Of a stretch of 64,000 nt of DNA, positions 13,925-39,770 are shown in pieces. Position numbers and translations under genes: made by a program. The stretch's first letter is position 1; every line of letters starts with the position of its first letter. Where the stretch lies: assembly GCF_036320965.1 (NCBI RefSeq), contig NC_092241.1:27035297-27099296 (forward strand), given 5' to 3'. Origin of the DNA: Panulirus ornatus. Lineage: Eukaryota; Arthropoda; Malacostraca; Decapoda; Palinuridae. The notes beneath the pieces were generated by a model. It did not search any database. It had not been told where the DNA came from and saw only the letters and a list, made by a program, of their open reading frames with translations.

Positions 13925-14016
<92 letters not shown>
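13925..14016 (+). repeat. (GA)n microsatellite
   Basis: Uninterrupted 92-bp run. Confidence 0.98.
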
Positions 14017-14019
<3 letters not shown>

Positions 14020-16244
14020 GGACGTGAGAAGCATGGAAAATGGAGAAGCATCAGATGTGAGGAAATGGGTGTTGAGGAGCAATGTACTTGAAAGTATGAA
14101 ACATGAATGAGTGGACGAGAACCAGATCGATGAAGAATACATCTGAATGAGGAGCAGATGAGTCTGACTTAATGGCAAAGACTAGTGTGAGCTAGTGGGC
14201 AACACAGTAGTCTCTATATACCTCTTAAGTCCTAAAAAAAAAACGGGGGACGGCACAGAAGGTGAATTAGAGTTACGTTGCCAGTCTAACGGTGACTGGC
14301 CTTTACAAAGAGTTGCCAAGAGTCTTTTAGTGATATTTCATGTTGGTTCGAGAGATGCATGAGCCATCTATCAGTGCTAGACTACATGGTTTAACAGCGT
14401 CTCGGACCCATTTCAACTTAACCCACTTTAAACTTGGTTAAATGCGTTAACTGATGCTTTATTCTGGGACGTAAGATAATATTTTTCGAAATAACTATCG
14501 AGTACAATAAGATCTAAATGAAGCTGGCGATACTGGCGTTATTACTTCATGATATAATCTGGACACAAGAGAACAATTCCCTGTACAGTCTTTCATTTAA
14601 GGCTGTGTGTGTTACCAGGTTCTTACAGCTCTTCCCATCAAGCTATAGCAGACCCAGTTAGAAAGGCCTTGCTCCAGGCCAGCCACCGTGTACAGACCCT
14701 CATCCAGTCTTGTCTGCCTTCTGGACCTCACAGTGTACATATCTAGTCCTGATCTGGGCCAATCTTTAGTTTAAGAAGAACTTCTTTTTTCCCGCTATAA
14801 CTTAAGAACGTTTCTGATGACTGTCCATACAAAAAAGAGTGATTTGATGTAATTTTTGCCGTTAGGAAAAAAGAATTTTAATTAAGACAAGAAAAAATTA
14901 GACATCTTGGTGGGAAAATTGCATTGAGCCCAGAACGCTCGACAGGATAATCGTGTATAAAACACCAGTTCTGGGTATGACTCCAATGTTTCACAGTATA
15001 CAAAGGCAGAGGCGTTATTGTGCTCCGTCGATTCAGTCCAGCACAATAGGTCGTTAGACGAGTTTCCCCCGGAGGATGTGCTGTTATAGGAGGGTGAGAA
15101 GAAAGGAGGAATAATCGAGGAGTAAGGAATGTGTAACTAATGGTCATCTAAAAGGTCGTCTACCCTGGAAGCAGACGCGGTCACAGGGGATCAAAAAAAA
15201 AAAAAAAAAGACTTTGTTTCATTGTTCTACTTAAAGTCGTGGATTCCCTCTTACCCTCGACTCGTCTGCCCAGGAGACTCATCTCTTTACCCCTCCCCAG
15301 CATCCTGTTTAAGTATTTCTCACGAGTCTTGTGATTATTCTTCAGTACAGGTCATTCATTTCTTGCGCATGCCTGAAGCTGGGCAGGTTAGTCATGGATT
15401 ACAAATTGCTGAAACACACACAAAAAAGAAAATGGCAGCAGCACACTCGACAACTTTTTCACAAGGTGTCTGCCTGATCCTCCATGTCTGGCGCCACAGA
15501 AGAAAATATTTCCAAAGGCATGCATGTCTTACAAGCTGGAAGGGTGCAGTGGCAGCAGGTGACCTTGGTGAAAAGAGGCGACAATATGATAATCGAGTTG
15601 TTGGAAGATGGCAACGACGAAAGCTACAGGTGGTATAACGTGGTGAAGGTGAAAAAAGGAAGTGGAAGACACTATATGATATGTTGGTGGTAGCGGGAGT
15701 AGCGTCAACGGGGAGATGATAACGATGGCAATGGTGGTGGTGATAAAGGCGGCGGTGGTGATGATAGGTCGGGGCGGATGGAGTGGAAGTGGTACAGACG
15801 GTGGTGGTGGTGGAGTTAGTTATGATAATGGTCGAGATGATGTTGGAGATGGTCGTGAGGGAAATGTTGGTGGAGACGTTATTAGCATTAAAGCAATCAG
15901 ACCCAGCATTATCGGTTCATATCAATATGTGCGTTTGCCAGACTTGGTCTCACTGATCAGCTTCAGGAAAATATATATCATGGAGGACATGGTTATCTGG
16001 TCACCTATGATTCCATTCTGTTAATCCTTCAGCTGCAATAGGGAAGTGTCATTGACAACCCAGACCTGGAGGTTACGTAGCTATGGTGTATGTGGTAGAC
16101 TATTACCTAAAGTCCTATAGACAACGAAACGTAGACCACTGTATCCTGAAGGAGTAGTGATCTCGAGTCTTTCATTGTATCCTAACAAAGACTTTAACTC
16201 GAGACTTGAGTCTGTCGGACATCTAAGATTATCTTTTAGAAAGC
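14017..16244. other. Unannotated region, no gene recognised
   Basis: Contains GGTGGT-rich low-complexity sequence at 15720-15870 but nothing identifiable as a gene. Confidence 0.5.
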
Positions 16245-16340
16245 AATAATGCAGTGCTCCCGTCCCTGGAGGTCGCCTCTTACGACACACACGAGATTCG
16301 GCGGTAAAATACTTTTTCCCTCTCTCCAAGGAGAGTGGAC
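16245..16340 (-). mobile_element. Decayed copy of family A short element (minus strand)
   Basis: The reverse complement reads ggagagagggaaaaagtatt, then gtgtcgtaagaggcgacc and gggacgggagc, aligning by eye with the 5' part of the elements at 10148 and 62504. Confidence 0.6.
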
Positions 16341-16439
16341 GTGTTAAGAAACGAAATGCATGGGAACGTTATGTAGTATGAGGTGAGATGAACATGTAAG
16401 TAACGAGAGTGAGCCACCGGTGTGGTTAAACGCATTCTG

Positions 16440-16640
16440 ATTGAGAAAGCTGACCAAAGTGCGCTGAATGAATGAGAAGAGACTGACGGAGAGGATCTGC
16501 TCGTCAGGACTGGAAAGAGCGCGGCGAAGGGGTAGACCAAGAAGAAGGTGGAAGGATGAAGGCTTCGTATTACTGATGCCAGAACATACAGGAGGCGAAA
16601 GGCGTGCACAAGACAGAATGAATAGATTAGAGAGATGTGG
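16440..16640 (+). mobile_element. RTE-like LINE 3'-end fragment
   Basis: The frame from 16468 reads NEKRLTERICSSGLERARRR, then GRPRRRWKDE, then after divergence GERRAQDRMNRLERCG. This parallels the LINE C-terminus at 31308. It is degraded and abuts the family A fragment. Confidence 0.65.
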
Positions 16641-16749
16641 TATCGGGCACCTATGGCATCCTAACCTCGAGAACGTGTATCTGTATTTTCACCATACTTT
16701 AGCCTGAGCCAGGAACCCATTTTATCGACAAACCCCTTGGGGTGGTTGA

Positions 16750-16870
16750 ACAGCTGGGTTAACTATGGACCGACTACCGAAAACTAGGATTCGAACCTAT
16801 GCGTTCGATCCTGGGCGGCCAGTGAGTGCGTCACTGGCAAGAAGGCGATACGCTACACCACGGAGGTATA
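16750..16870 (-). repeat. tRNA-derived SINE-like sequence (minus strand)
   Basis: The reverse complement has an A-box-like tggtgtagcg and a B-box-like aggttcgaatcctag. It lacks a clean cloverleaf, so it is not called as a tRNA gene. Confidence 0.5.

Positions 16871-19279
<2,409 letters not shown>

Positions 19280-19344
<65 letters not shown>
19280..19344 (+). repeat. (CT)n microsatellite
   Basis: Uninterrupted 65-bp run. Confidence 0.98.
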
Positions 19345-19347
<3 letters not shown>

Positions 19348-21213
19348 CCCGGGCTTCTTAAATACATTAGCACTAAAACGTCGCCGACGTATTCTGGGAT
19401 CTCTTATTCTAAAGGATACAGAACAATTACACACGTATCTGTGGTGGCAATACACATGCACTAGGGTAGTTAGACGCACAACCATATCAGTGTCACTCAG
19501 AGTTGATGAACTGAAGATAACGCATGGTCTTCCAGCGGAGCAAAATATAATTGGATCGTATAATTCATCTATATCTAGATTTTCATTCCCCTCCTTAACT
19601 TGGGTTCACCATGACATCTGCCTGGGTGGAATGAATCTTGCTTTATTACGAAGCTCCAAATATACTCTCAAAGTCATATCTTATAGGATATGAAGCACCT
19701 TGCACTGTCTTGCCCTGGCTTTTATATGCAAATGATGGCATTGAAATGTTTCCTTGCAAATGGTTTTACTATTAACTGTAAAAGCATACTCGGTGTATTA
19801 TCGAAGCATCTTGTATTCAGGTTGATCCTAATCGACCGAAGGTACTTCATATGCCTTACTTTATACAGTTCTCTCAGAAGTCGGTTCGTTTATGCTTCGT
19901 AATGTTCTTATACGTATAATGAACTGTTGTCTCCACTCATATTGTCCACATCATTAAAGTTAAAAGTTTATCTAAATTTTGTACTGTATAACAATAACAT
20001 GTAGTCTGAAGAATTATGCTACTGTTGAATAAGAAAAAATTTTACCTAGATAACATCTTATGTTTCGTAATCTCCCGCATAGTTTATCTCTTAGGAAGAA
20101 GAATATGGTCAGGAATATCATCTGCTTTCGGTGGTACACCAGACGAGGAGGCTACCATCTGTAGGTGGGCCTCGACTCCACAGCCACACAAATACTCGTG
20201 ATTTGCCTGACACAGTAACACTGGCCTTGTCTCCCCAAAAGCCACGCTGCGTTGCTCACCTTCTGTTCTGCCTGAACCTGTCACTGCTCAATCAAAAACA
20301 GCTGAAGCATGAAATCTCTCCTCTAAGGTGTTATATTCCTCCGCACGAGGCACAAGATTATCCAATAGTTTGAAACACAGTCGCATTTAGGAAAGATTAT
20401 GCGAGTTGTCTCACTGCCTGCATGTGAAATATTATGAAGTTAATCAAGAAAGGGGTGTGGTGCAGTTGAGTTATCCTCACGCTATTTCCACTAATTCACA
20501 GTTCTGAGTTTCCGATATGGATGCTGTTTCCACAGTGGTGTTAGTGGTCAGATTTCATTTTCATCTGGGAATGTATACGTTTGACATATTTCAATCTTGA
20601 TTTTTTGCACTTTCTTCGCATAATTCTTTCGTATAATCTTTTCTTCTATCTTTGTCCGATTGTTCTCCTTTTTTCCTCTTTACCAGCATTCATATCAAGT
20701 TGGAATGACATATCCTGACACGAAGAGAGAAGTTAAACAGCAATGGGTCGAGTTAGTATTAGTTCGATGAGCGACTGACAACCTGGTAACACCAGATGTT
20801 CAGAGGTACTCGCTAGCCTTACCCATTGGCTAATCCTCCTCATATATACTCATACATATTTTGTGTATATTACACATGCTTTATCTGACTAATACTCTCA
20901 ACGAATCTGTCTTCGTTTGGGTATACTTCATTACAGTCTAGTTGAAAATATGGTGAGTTTCGCCCAGAACTTTCTTCAGTAAGTATATCACATGGCAGTT
21001 AATATTTCTATAGCAGCTGTATTATTGAAGCTTATGTGAAGTACAAGCTTAACAACATTAGATTGGTCTTCTGCAGATAACAGCTTTATTTATCTCTTTT
21101 CAGAGGCCACCAGGACCCATATTATCTCTCCTGTTTCTATGCCAAATGACAAACTCAGGAAACTTTCTGTTCTTTCTTTGGCATACACTCCATGGACTTT
21201 CTATATACAGTCT
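19345..21213. other. Region upstream of the first visible Pax exon
   Basis: Probably intron 1 or promoter of Pax2/5/8. No TATA box or first coding exon could be identified. A GC-richer block at 20090-20290 stands out from AT-rich flanks and may be an old repeat. Confidence 0.4.
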
Positions 21214-21259
21214 TAACTGTACATGTGCCAGTTCCTGACCAGCATGTCTTCTGCCGCAG
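21214..21259 (+). other. Pax2/5/8 (sv): In-frame upstream extension of Pax exon 2 with two ATG codons (alternative start candidate)
   Basis: Between an in-frame TAA at 21214-21216 and the paired-domain exon there are in-frame ATGs at 21223 (would add [12 protein letters not shown]) and 21244 (would add MSSAA). The stretch also looks like a normal acceptor region (pyrimidine run ending gccgcag), so it is more likely intron. It would be coding only if a promoter lies just upstream. Confidence 0.35.
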
Positions 21260-33443
<12,184 letters not shown>

Positions 33444-33863
33444 CGCCAGCTGGGCCTCCGCCACTCACCAGATAGGCAGAAGTCTGACTTGCTAAGACTA
33501 CAGGCCTCTTTATTACACCTCCTGTGCCTGGATTATCACGCAGTATATTGACTGAATGCAGGGTGAGGAGGACGTAAGGACAGAATATGAGAGGAAGGAT
33601 ACCAGCACAACACTTTGTCTCCGTCCCTTGCTGGGTGGAGAGACAATTATTTCTAACCGAGTGTTTGTCAAGTAGCAAGGAAGGATTCCTGGATAGGACA
33701 CCACTGAACCATGACTCTCACGTCAGAGAGCTTCTGTGAGCCAGGACTCCCTCGGATCCTTCCTTCATCGAGAATGAACTTCATGAAAAACCTACGTTTG
33801 CTCATGGACACATCATCCTGTGATCTTCTTAGTGTGTGCAAAGGAGGTAAGAGAAAATTGTTG

Positions 33864-33866
<3 letters not shown>

Positions 33867-33904
<38 letters not shown>
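33867..33904 (+). repeat. (AC)n microsatellite
   Basis: 38-bp run downstream of the Pax stop, abutting the SINE. Confidence 0.97.
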
Positions 33905-33906
<2 letters not shown>

Positions 33907-33907
<1 letters not shown>

Positions 33908-34060
33908 GCTTCCATTGTGCAGTGGCTAGCGTTATTGACCCTGAGTCAGAACAGCCTCGCCCAGGGCTAAGCCATCATATGTTCGAATCCTGGGCACGGT
34001 AGTCGGCCCTCACCCAACACAAGTGTTCGTCCACCCCTCGGCAATAGTCGATAAATGTTT
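33907..34060 (+). repeat. tRNA-derived SINE-like sequence
   Basis: A-box-like gtgcagtggctagcg and B-box-like tgttcgaatcctgg, about 70 nt apart, with a non-tRNA 3' body. Spacing is longer than in a normal tRNA, and the anticodon arm is not clean. It lies in the possible 3' UTR of Pax2/5/8. Confidence 0.6.
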
Positions 34061-34305
34061 ACTTGGCTTAGGCTGGTGTGTGTGTTTGTCTGCGTGTGTG
34101 TGTGCGTGAGTGTGTACATACCGTATAGAAACACGCACACACAGAAGTAAACCCACAGCACATATATACAAGGGTGAGAGACGGAATATTACGGATGTAA
34201 AACTCTTTCCCCTGTAACAAACACATGAAAAGTAATCACACACACACACACTCACATTTCTCTCCACTATGGGTGCAGTTAGCTCTCCTCCTGTCATAGA
34301 AAATG

Positions 34306-34307
<2 letters not shown>

Positions 34308-34357
<50 letters not shown>
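34308..34357 (+). repeat. (CT)n microsatellite
   Basis: 50-bp run. Confidence 0.97.
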
Positions 34358-34362
<5 letters not shown>

Positions 34363-34633
34363 GGGAACATAACAACGGTACTTCCAGCCGTTCAGTGACC
34401 AAATATCACTGTCAAATATCACTCTTTTGGTCTACGCAGCTATCTTTTTCCTTTCTGCCTCAACCACACTTGGCCAGCTGGCATTCACTCCACAAATTAC
34501 TACAATCTCTCCAACTCAAATACAGCACTTTCAAAACACCAACCTCGTGCGACTCGTTCTTCGTAACCCCAGATAACCCCGCTGCAATCGTTACCTACTT
34601 GCCCTGCCTTTTGCCAGTGGTTTGTCCTCATTA

Positions 34634-34659
34634 CTCTCTCTCTCTCTCTCTCTCTCTCT
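34634..34659 (+). repeat. (CT)n microsatellite
   Basis: 26-bp run. Confidence 0.95.
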
Positions 34660-35352
34660 GGCTTCAAAAATGTCGAAAAATATCAGACCTATGAACGCTT
34701 ATGGAATAACCATCCCAATAATACATTTATGATGTGTTATGTTTTCAAGTTAAAATACAAATCTAAGGATGATATCTTAAAGTTGCTGTAGGAAGATGAA
34801 GTAAGAAGCCTATGAACTCAATAGTAGTTTGAAGAACTGAAAATAATCACAGCATTTCGAAATCATCAACTCCATATCTCTGTCAGTATAGATGACAATA
34901 TACACGTTCATACATCGTCCACTACATTCTAATCGAGTGTCTTTACTTTACAGGGAGATGTGGCTCACGTCTATATAAAAACTGGAACCTTGGAATTGTT
35001 TCGGCATCAAAATGTGTGCTAACTAGCAAGATATTGCCCAAATGGCACCAGAACTCACACTTCCTGGGTATAACCTTGTGGGCGTTAATTCTATTACGTA
35101 GGTAAGTGATGCTTAATTCATATATATTCATGAGCCACAGATTTCGTTCTCCTAGGCTAAAGTAAATATTACACAACGTATTGGTCATGGGAATATGAAA
35201 AACGGTATTTCAGAATATCGTAGTCTGTCTTATATCTACAAGAAACAGGCGTTCAGTTCAGTTTAAATTACGCATATGGCAAATATTGAATGATTATATA
35301 TTAGCTAATTTTGGTACATCTGCGGTGCATGTTAACTTACACAGTAGTTATG

Positions 35353-35375
35353 TATATATATATATATATATATAT
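35353..35375 (+). repeat. (TA)n microsatellite
   Basis: 23-bp run. Confidence 0.92.
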
Positions 35376-35496
35376 CAGACAAAGCAACTAGTATTAGCAT
35401 TAGTAGATGTAATTTTCTTTTCTTTCAGATTATCATGAGCTCACTGAAGTAGACATGTTGCTGAAAATCAAGGTTGCATCTGTTTACTAGAAACAT

Positions 35497-35502
35497 AATA
35501 AA
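35497..35502 (+). terminator. Candidate polyadenylation signal AATAAA
   Basis: AATAAA about 2.05 kb after the Pax stop codon. It is the first perfect hexamer downstream on this strand. No cleavage site can be confirmed. Confidence 0.3.
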
Positions 35503-38500
35503 GGAAATGAAATCCTCTGCATCCTTATTTCTTCCTTAAGGACGCTGTAAGTGCACGAATATGCAAACTCAGTAAATCCCTTACCATACAATAAGCACGC
35601 GTAAGCGTTAGGTATCAACACGTCCATCCAGTCACGAAGATACTGGAAATACCGCAGCATTTCAAAGGGTCTTCTATACTTGATATCACGGTAACATACA
35701 ACTATGTTTCATGCATGTCTCTTTCGCCATACTCAGCCCTGAGGTCTTACGGAGAATCCGGCCACAGGATTGATGTGTGTGAAGTATAGTTCATTTCCAG
35801 ACGTGTCGCCATTGTTTCTCCGTTTGAGCTTGGCCTTTCTATCACCACCCACCTACTCCCACACCCACAGTATGGCAACAGTCACCTTCATTGTCCATCA
35901 CCGCCTGTCTTCTCTTCCCTTCCACACGCCTCCAGCCTGGATTTATGATTACCGCAGCCCAGAAATCACCGACTGTCATCTCCCTCCGGCTCACACAAAG
36001 CCTGGCAACAATGTTACCATCACCAACCACCGTCAACTCCTTCCCATTCTCAAGGCGGCTTGATGCCAATGTACCTATCTCCAGGGATCAGTTTTGACGA
36101 CCTGCCGCCTCTCCCTGCCTGCCTTTTGGTGCTTGCGTGTGACGGTCAACGCCTCATTGTCACCGAACATTCTGTTAGAATATCAATCAGCTACAGGACG
36201 CGCAAGCGAGATGATGAATTCTGTCATTTGCTGTAGTGTCTGCCACACTGCTGTGTTATTCGTCCTCTATCGTGACATCGGACGATGGAACATATTTTCT
36301 TTCTAGGTTCTTTATATAATGATCACAGTAAGAAGAGTTCATATCATGAATACTGTATTGTAGTCCATTTCCTTATCTTTTTGCCTCGTAAGCTTTCGGA
36401 GATGTATTATGCAAATACTGAGAGAGATATCGAAGCGAGCGTATTCCAGTCTCCGTACGGCCTATCCATGGTATTGCTTTAGATATCCACTGTTTGGTTA
36501 AACCGCTAAGTGAGATAAACCTATGTTGGAATATAACGCTGGAAGATGCTATAACAAGTCCAACCTTCTCTACTTTCGACACATGTTTAATCTTCATGTC
36601 ACCCTGTCGGCCAGATAAGGTCGCATAACTAACTGCCATTTAACAGAATTACGCTGCTGTGATTTCCATAGAAATACACTAAAATCATTCATATTTAAGA
36701 GACTATACACCAAAGCAAAATTCCTGGTACATCATTTTGCATGTTAACCCCAACGATAAGGCTAATGTTGCTCTGGCATGTCCGTTGAGACCAAGATCAT
36801 GACGTATAGTCGACACAAAGGACCCTAAACCGTTGTCTGCACATAATAAGAGTGGCCCCAGAGTGATAGGGAAATGGTTGAAGCACTGCCGTGTTTCCGT
36901 CGTGTCCAGCTTAGGAACAAAGGAACCCAACAGACTTGTTGTAAGGATGGCACGATAAAATGCAGCAGACACCTCACCCATTAACACAGAGGGTTATGAC
37001 GCGGTACACGAGGGAGTTGTCGGTGTCATGCAGAGTCGGGCCTGACATATCTTCCTGAGGCTTGTACACACTGGGTTTACAAGACCCCGTGAGTCCGGCT
37101 TGTTGGCTTGCTATGGCCAGAGGTGTCCCTTGTATTTTGATGCTAAGCGTCCCGTGGAAGCAAACTAGTATTACAGATACTGAAGTTAGTGCCATTGATC
37201 TGCAGATTCACATTTCAGATGTCAAAATGAGCTGCCTGTGTCACAGTATTACTACCTCCAAATGGCTTCGGACATACAATCATTAACTAATTATCCTATG
37301 TTTACGTTATCATACTGGCCTTCAGATCAATGTAAGGACCAGACATATAGCCCGGCACTGGGCAGATCTACATCAACTGAAATGTATTCATGACTGGATT
37401 AGGTTAATTGAATATTTCATGATTATCATCAGATCCTCTTTCATGAGCATGGTCAACATAACATTTGGCGTTATAGACTAACGACGAGGCCTCCTATAAT
37501 CTGCTGCATAAACGTCGCCCACATCTTCCTCTCATCTGTGGACATTCTCCTTACCAGGGCCATTTGTTGCTCTGATGAGCTGTTTATCCTGAGAGTCAGT
37601 GTTCACTGGTGAGTAAGAAGTTGTCCAAGTGATAACCATCTACGAAGGGAGTATGTGGTTATATGAGGAGCAAATTATCTATCCAGGGAGTATAAGGTCA
37701 TACAAAGAACAATCATCTATTCAGGGAGTATAAGGTTATTCGAGGAACAACTGTCTATCTAATTATCTGTCTAATTATCTAAAAAGCAATTAAGTTATCT
37801 GGAGAGGACTTTAACCAAGAAAGTAACCAAGTTCAGAGAGTCATTAGGTATCTGAGGGTAAATAGCAGTTGATGAGGTACTGGCCTACGTGGAGATAGCA
37901 AAAAATCCACGAAGTAAGGATTTGATAGAGATTCAAGTTGATATTCATGGAGCAACTAGTTATCTGAAGAGTGTTCGCATTACCAAAGAACAACAGCTCT
38001 TGATTCGGGATATAATGACTCACTGGAGAGGGATCAATCATTACCAGAGGTGTCGTTTATCAGGGAAACCTAGCCTAAGCAATCAGGTAATGACGAGTTC
38101 AAGTTGAACTTATGACCCACACAGGTCACGACAGGTCATCTGGAAAGTGGGCAGTTGGTTTCTAACTGGCACAAGAACTACCAGAGTTTGCAGACTCCTC
38201 ACATGGGTGTTGACCACTTATGTGAACTGATGAGATAAGGGAATTTTTTAAGAATGAAGAACTTTGGGCTTCCACACAAAGAAACGAGGTCAGAACTATA
38301 GGTTCCTTTGGATTACTTCTCATTTTGGATTCATCCCCATGAGCATTTTGAAAAGACAGTCAAACCTTAACGAGAGGGTTAAAAACTAAGTTTTGAAGTC
38401 TATTTGATTAGAAATATCTTCGGAAACCTATCAGTTATAACAATGACCACTCATATGGTAAACACAAGACCAGAACTAGACACTATGATAATGTGAAACC

Positions 38501-38599
38501 AGGCTTTAAAGTGGAGAAATACATATCACTTAAGTAATGTTTGCACCTAAATAGGCAAAAGCCAGTGTTTATCAATTTCATGATGAATCAGATATGCAC
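35503..38599. other. Unannotated region, no gene recognised
   Basis: Only short unremarkable open frames. 37646-37830 holds a degenerate 38-39-bp tandem repeat, listed separately. Confidence 0.5.
37640..37830 (+). repeat. Degenerate 38-39-bp tandem repeat
   Basis: agggagtat recurs at 37646, 37685 and 37723, followed by taattatct-rich sequence; units differ by several substitutions. Confidence 0.75.
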
Positions 38600-39770
38600 A
38601 CGTAAGAACACTGTATGATGGAGTGAACCTAAATCATCGTATTCAGACCTGCAAACCATGGCAACGATTTCACACAGTGTATTTGGATCTGTGTTTACGA
38701 CTGAAGATACAACGCATGTGCCAGACTCAGTCCCATTGCCAAGAAGGGAAAACGTTTGGCAACGTATTGAATTAGAAGATACAGAAATACTGTCAGCACT
38801 AAAAGAATAAGGTTTATCCAAGGACACTGAAAAGGCGACAGAATGAAATAATTAAACCCTCTGCAGCTATTTTCATTAATTCACTTACTACAGGAAATAT
38901 TCCAAAGGAATTAAGATTTGCTTATGTAAAACGGATATTCAAAAAAGGTAATGTATCACTGCCCGGAGATTATCGTCCGATTAACTCATCGTCTGCATTT
39001 GGTAAACTTATGGCAACCATCAGTAGGGATAAGATGGTAACCATTTAGAGAACCATCATCAAACAATAGATTCTTAACGTAGTTTTAGACGAAATTTCTC
39101 ATGTTTAATAAATCTGCTTATTTCCTTTACCATATAATCACGTACAATGAAAGTAAAGCAATTGATGTCATCTATTGAGATTTTCAAAAAGTATCTGATA
39201 AACTACTAACAAAAATTGTCGCAGGGTATAGATGAGTTGTACTGTGATGGTTGGGAAACTGGATGACTCGCCGTAAACAAAGGGTAATGATTAATGGACA
39301 GGCATATGAAAAGTTAGACGTAACAAGTGGTGTGCCACTGGGATATCTTATGAAAACACATTCTTTGGATTCATTGATATGGTTTTCGAATTCAAGTCTA
39401 GGGAAATTATCCTCACTCTTTACAGTTCTTGAACGTTGGGTTCAGTTTTGGTAACCTTGCTTGAGGAAAAGATATAGACAGAATGAAGAGCGTACAGGTC
39501 AGCTACCAAGATGATCTCCGGACTGAGAAAGAAATCTTACAACAGTTAACTTAAGCCGATTTAAGGAGCTGAAGAAAAGGTCGTGATTTCACTTGTGATA
39601 ATGGATATGCACCCGTGGGCAAATGTTTTCCCTCGAATGTGGTGAGGAACCTTTCCTTCAACAAGATTTGTATGGAATGATATATAGTTACAGTAGTTGA
39701 GAGCAGTACCATAGATACATTTAAGCATAGACTTGATATATATTTCACTTCAGATCCACGAATGACATTA
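38600..39770 (+). mobile_element. Degraded CR1-like LINE (reverse-transcriptase domain)
   Basis: Reading across frameshifts in order: SVFGSVFTTED (near 38680), IPKELRFAYVKRIFKKGN and LPGDYRPINS (38895-38990), YNESKAIDVIY-like (39145-39175), GNWMTRRKQRVMINGQAYEK and LDVTSGVPLG (39251-39345), a KMISGLRKKS-like segment (near 39520) and RLDIYFTSDPRMTLF (39730-39765). This order is characteristic of CR1-group LINEs. Many stops make it inactive. Confidence 0.85.

Larger units (their letters stand above)
33444..35502 (+). other. Candidate Pax2/5/8 3' UTR ending at the first AATAAA
   Basis: The first AATAAA after the stop is at 35497-35502. In between lie (AC)n, a tRNA-like SINE, two (CT)n tracts and a short (TA)n. 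The UTR could instead end earlier at a variant signal. Confidence 0.35.

Noticed and set aside
15222..15638. 138-codon plus-strand open frame
   Set aside because: No recognisable motif and no support from splice sites or composition.
36703..36987. 94-codon minus-strand open frame
   Set aside because: Looks protein-like in composition, but no family was recognised and it has no exon context.
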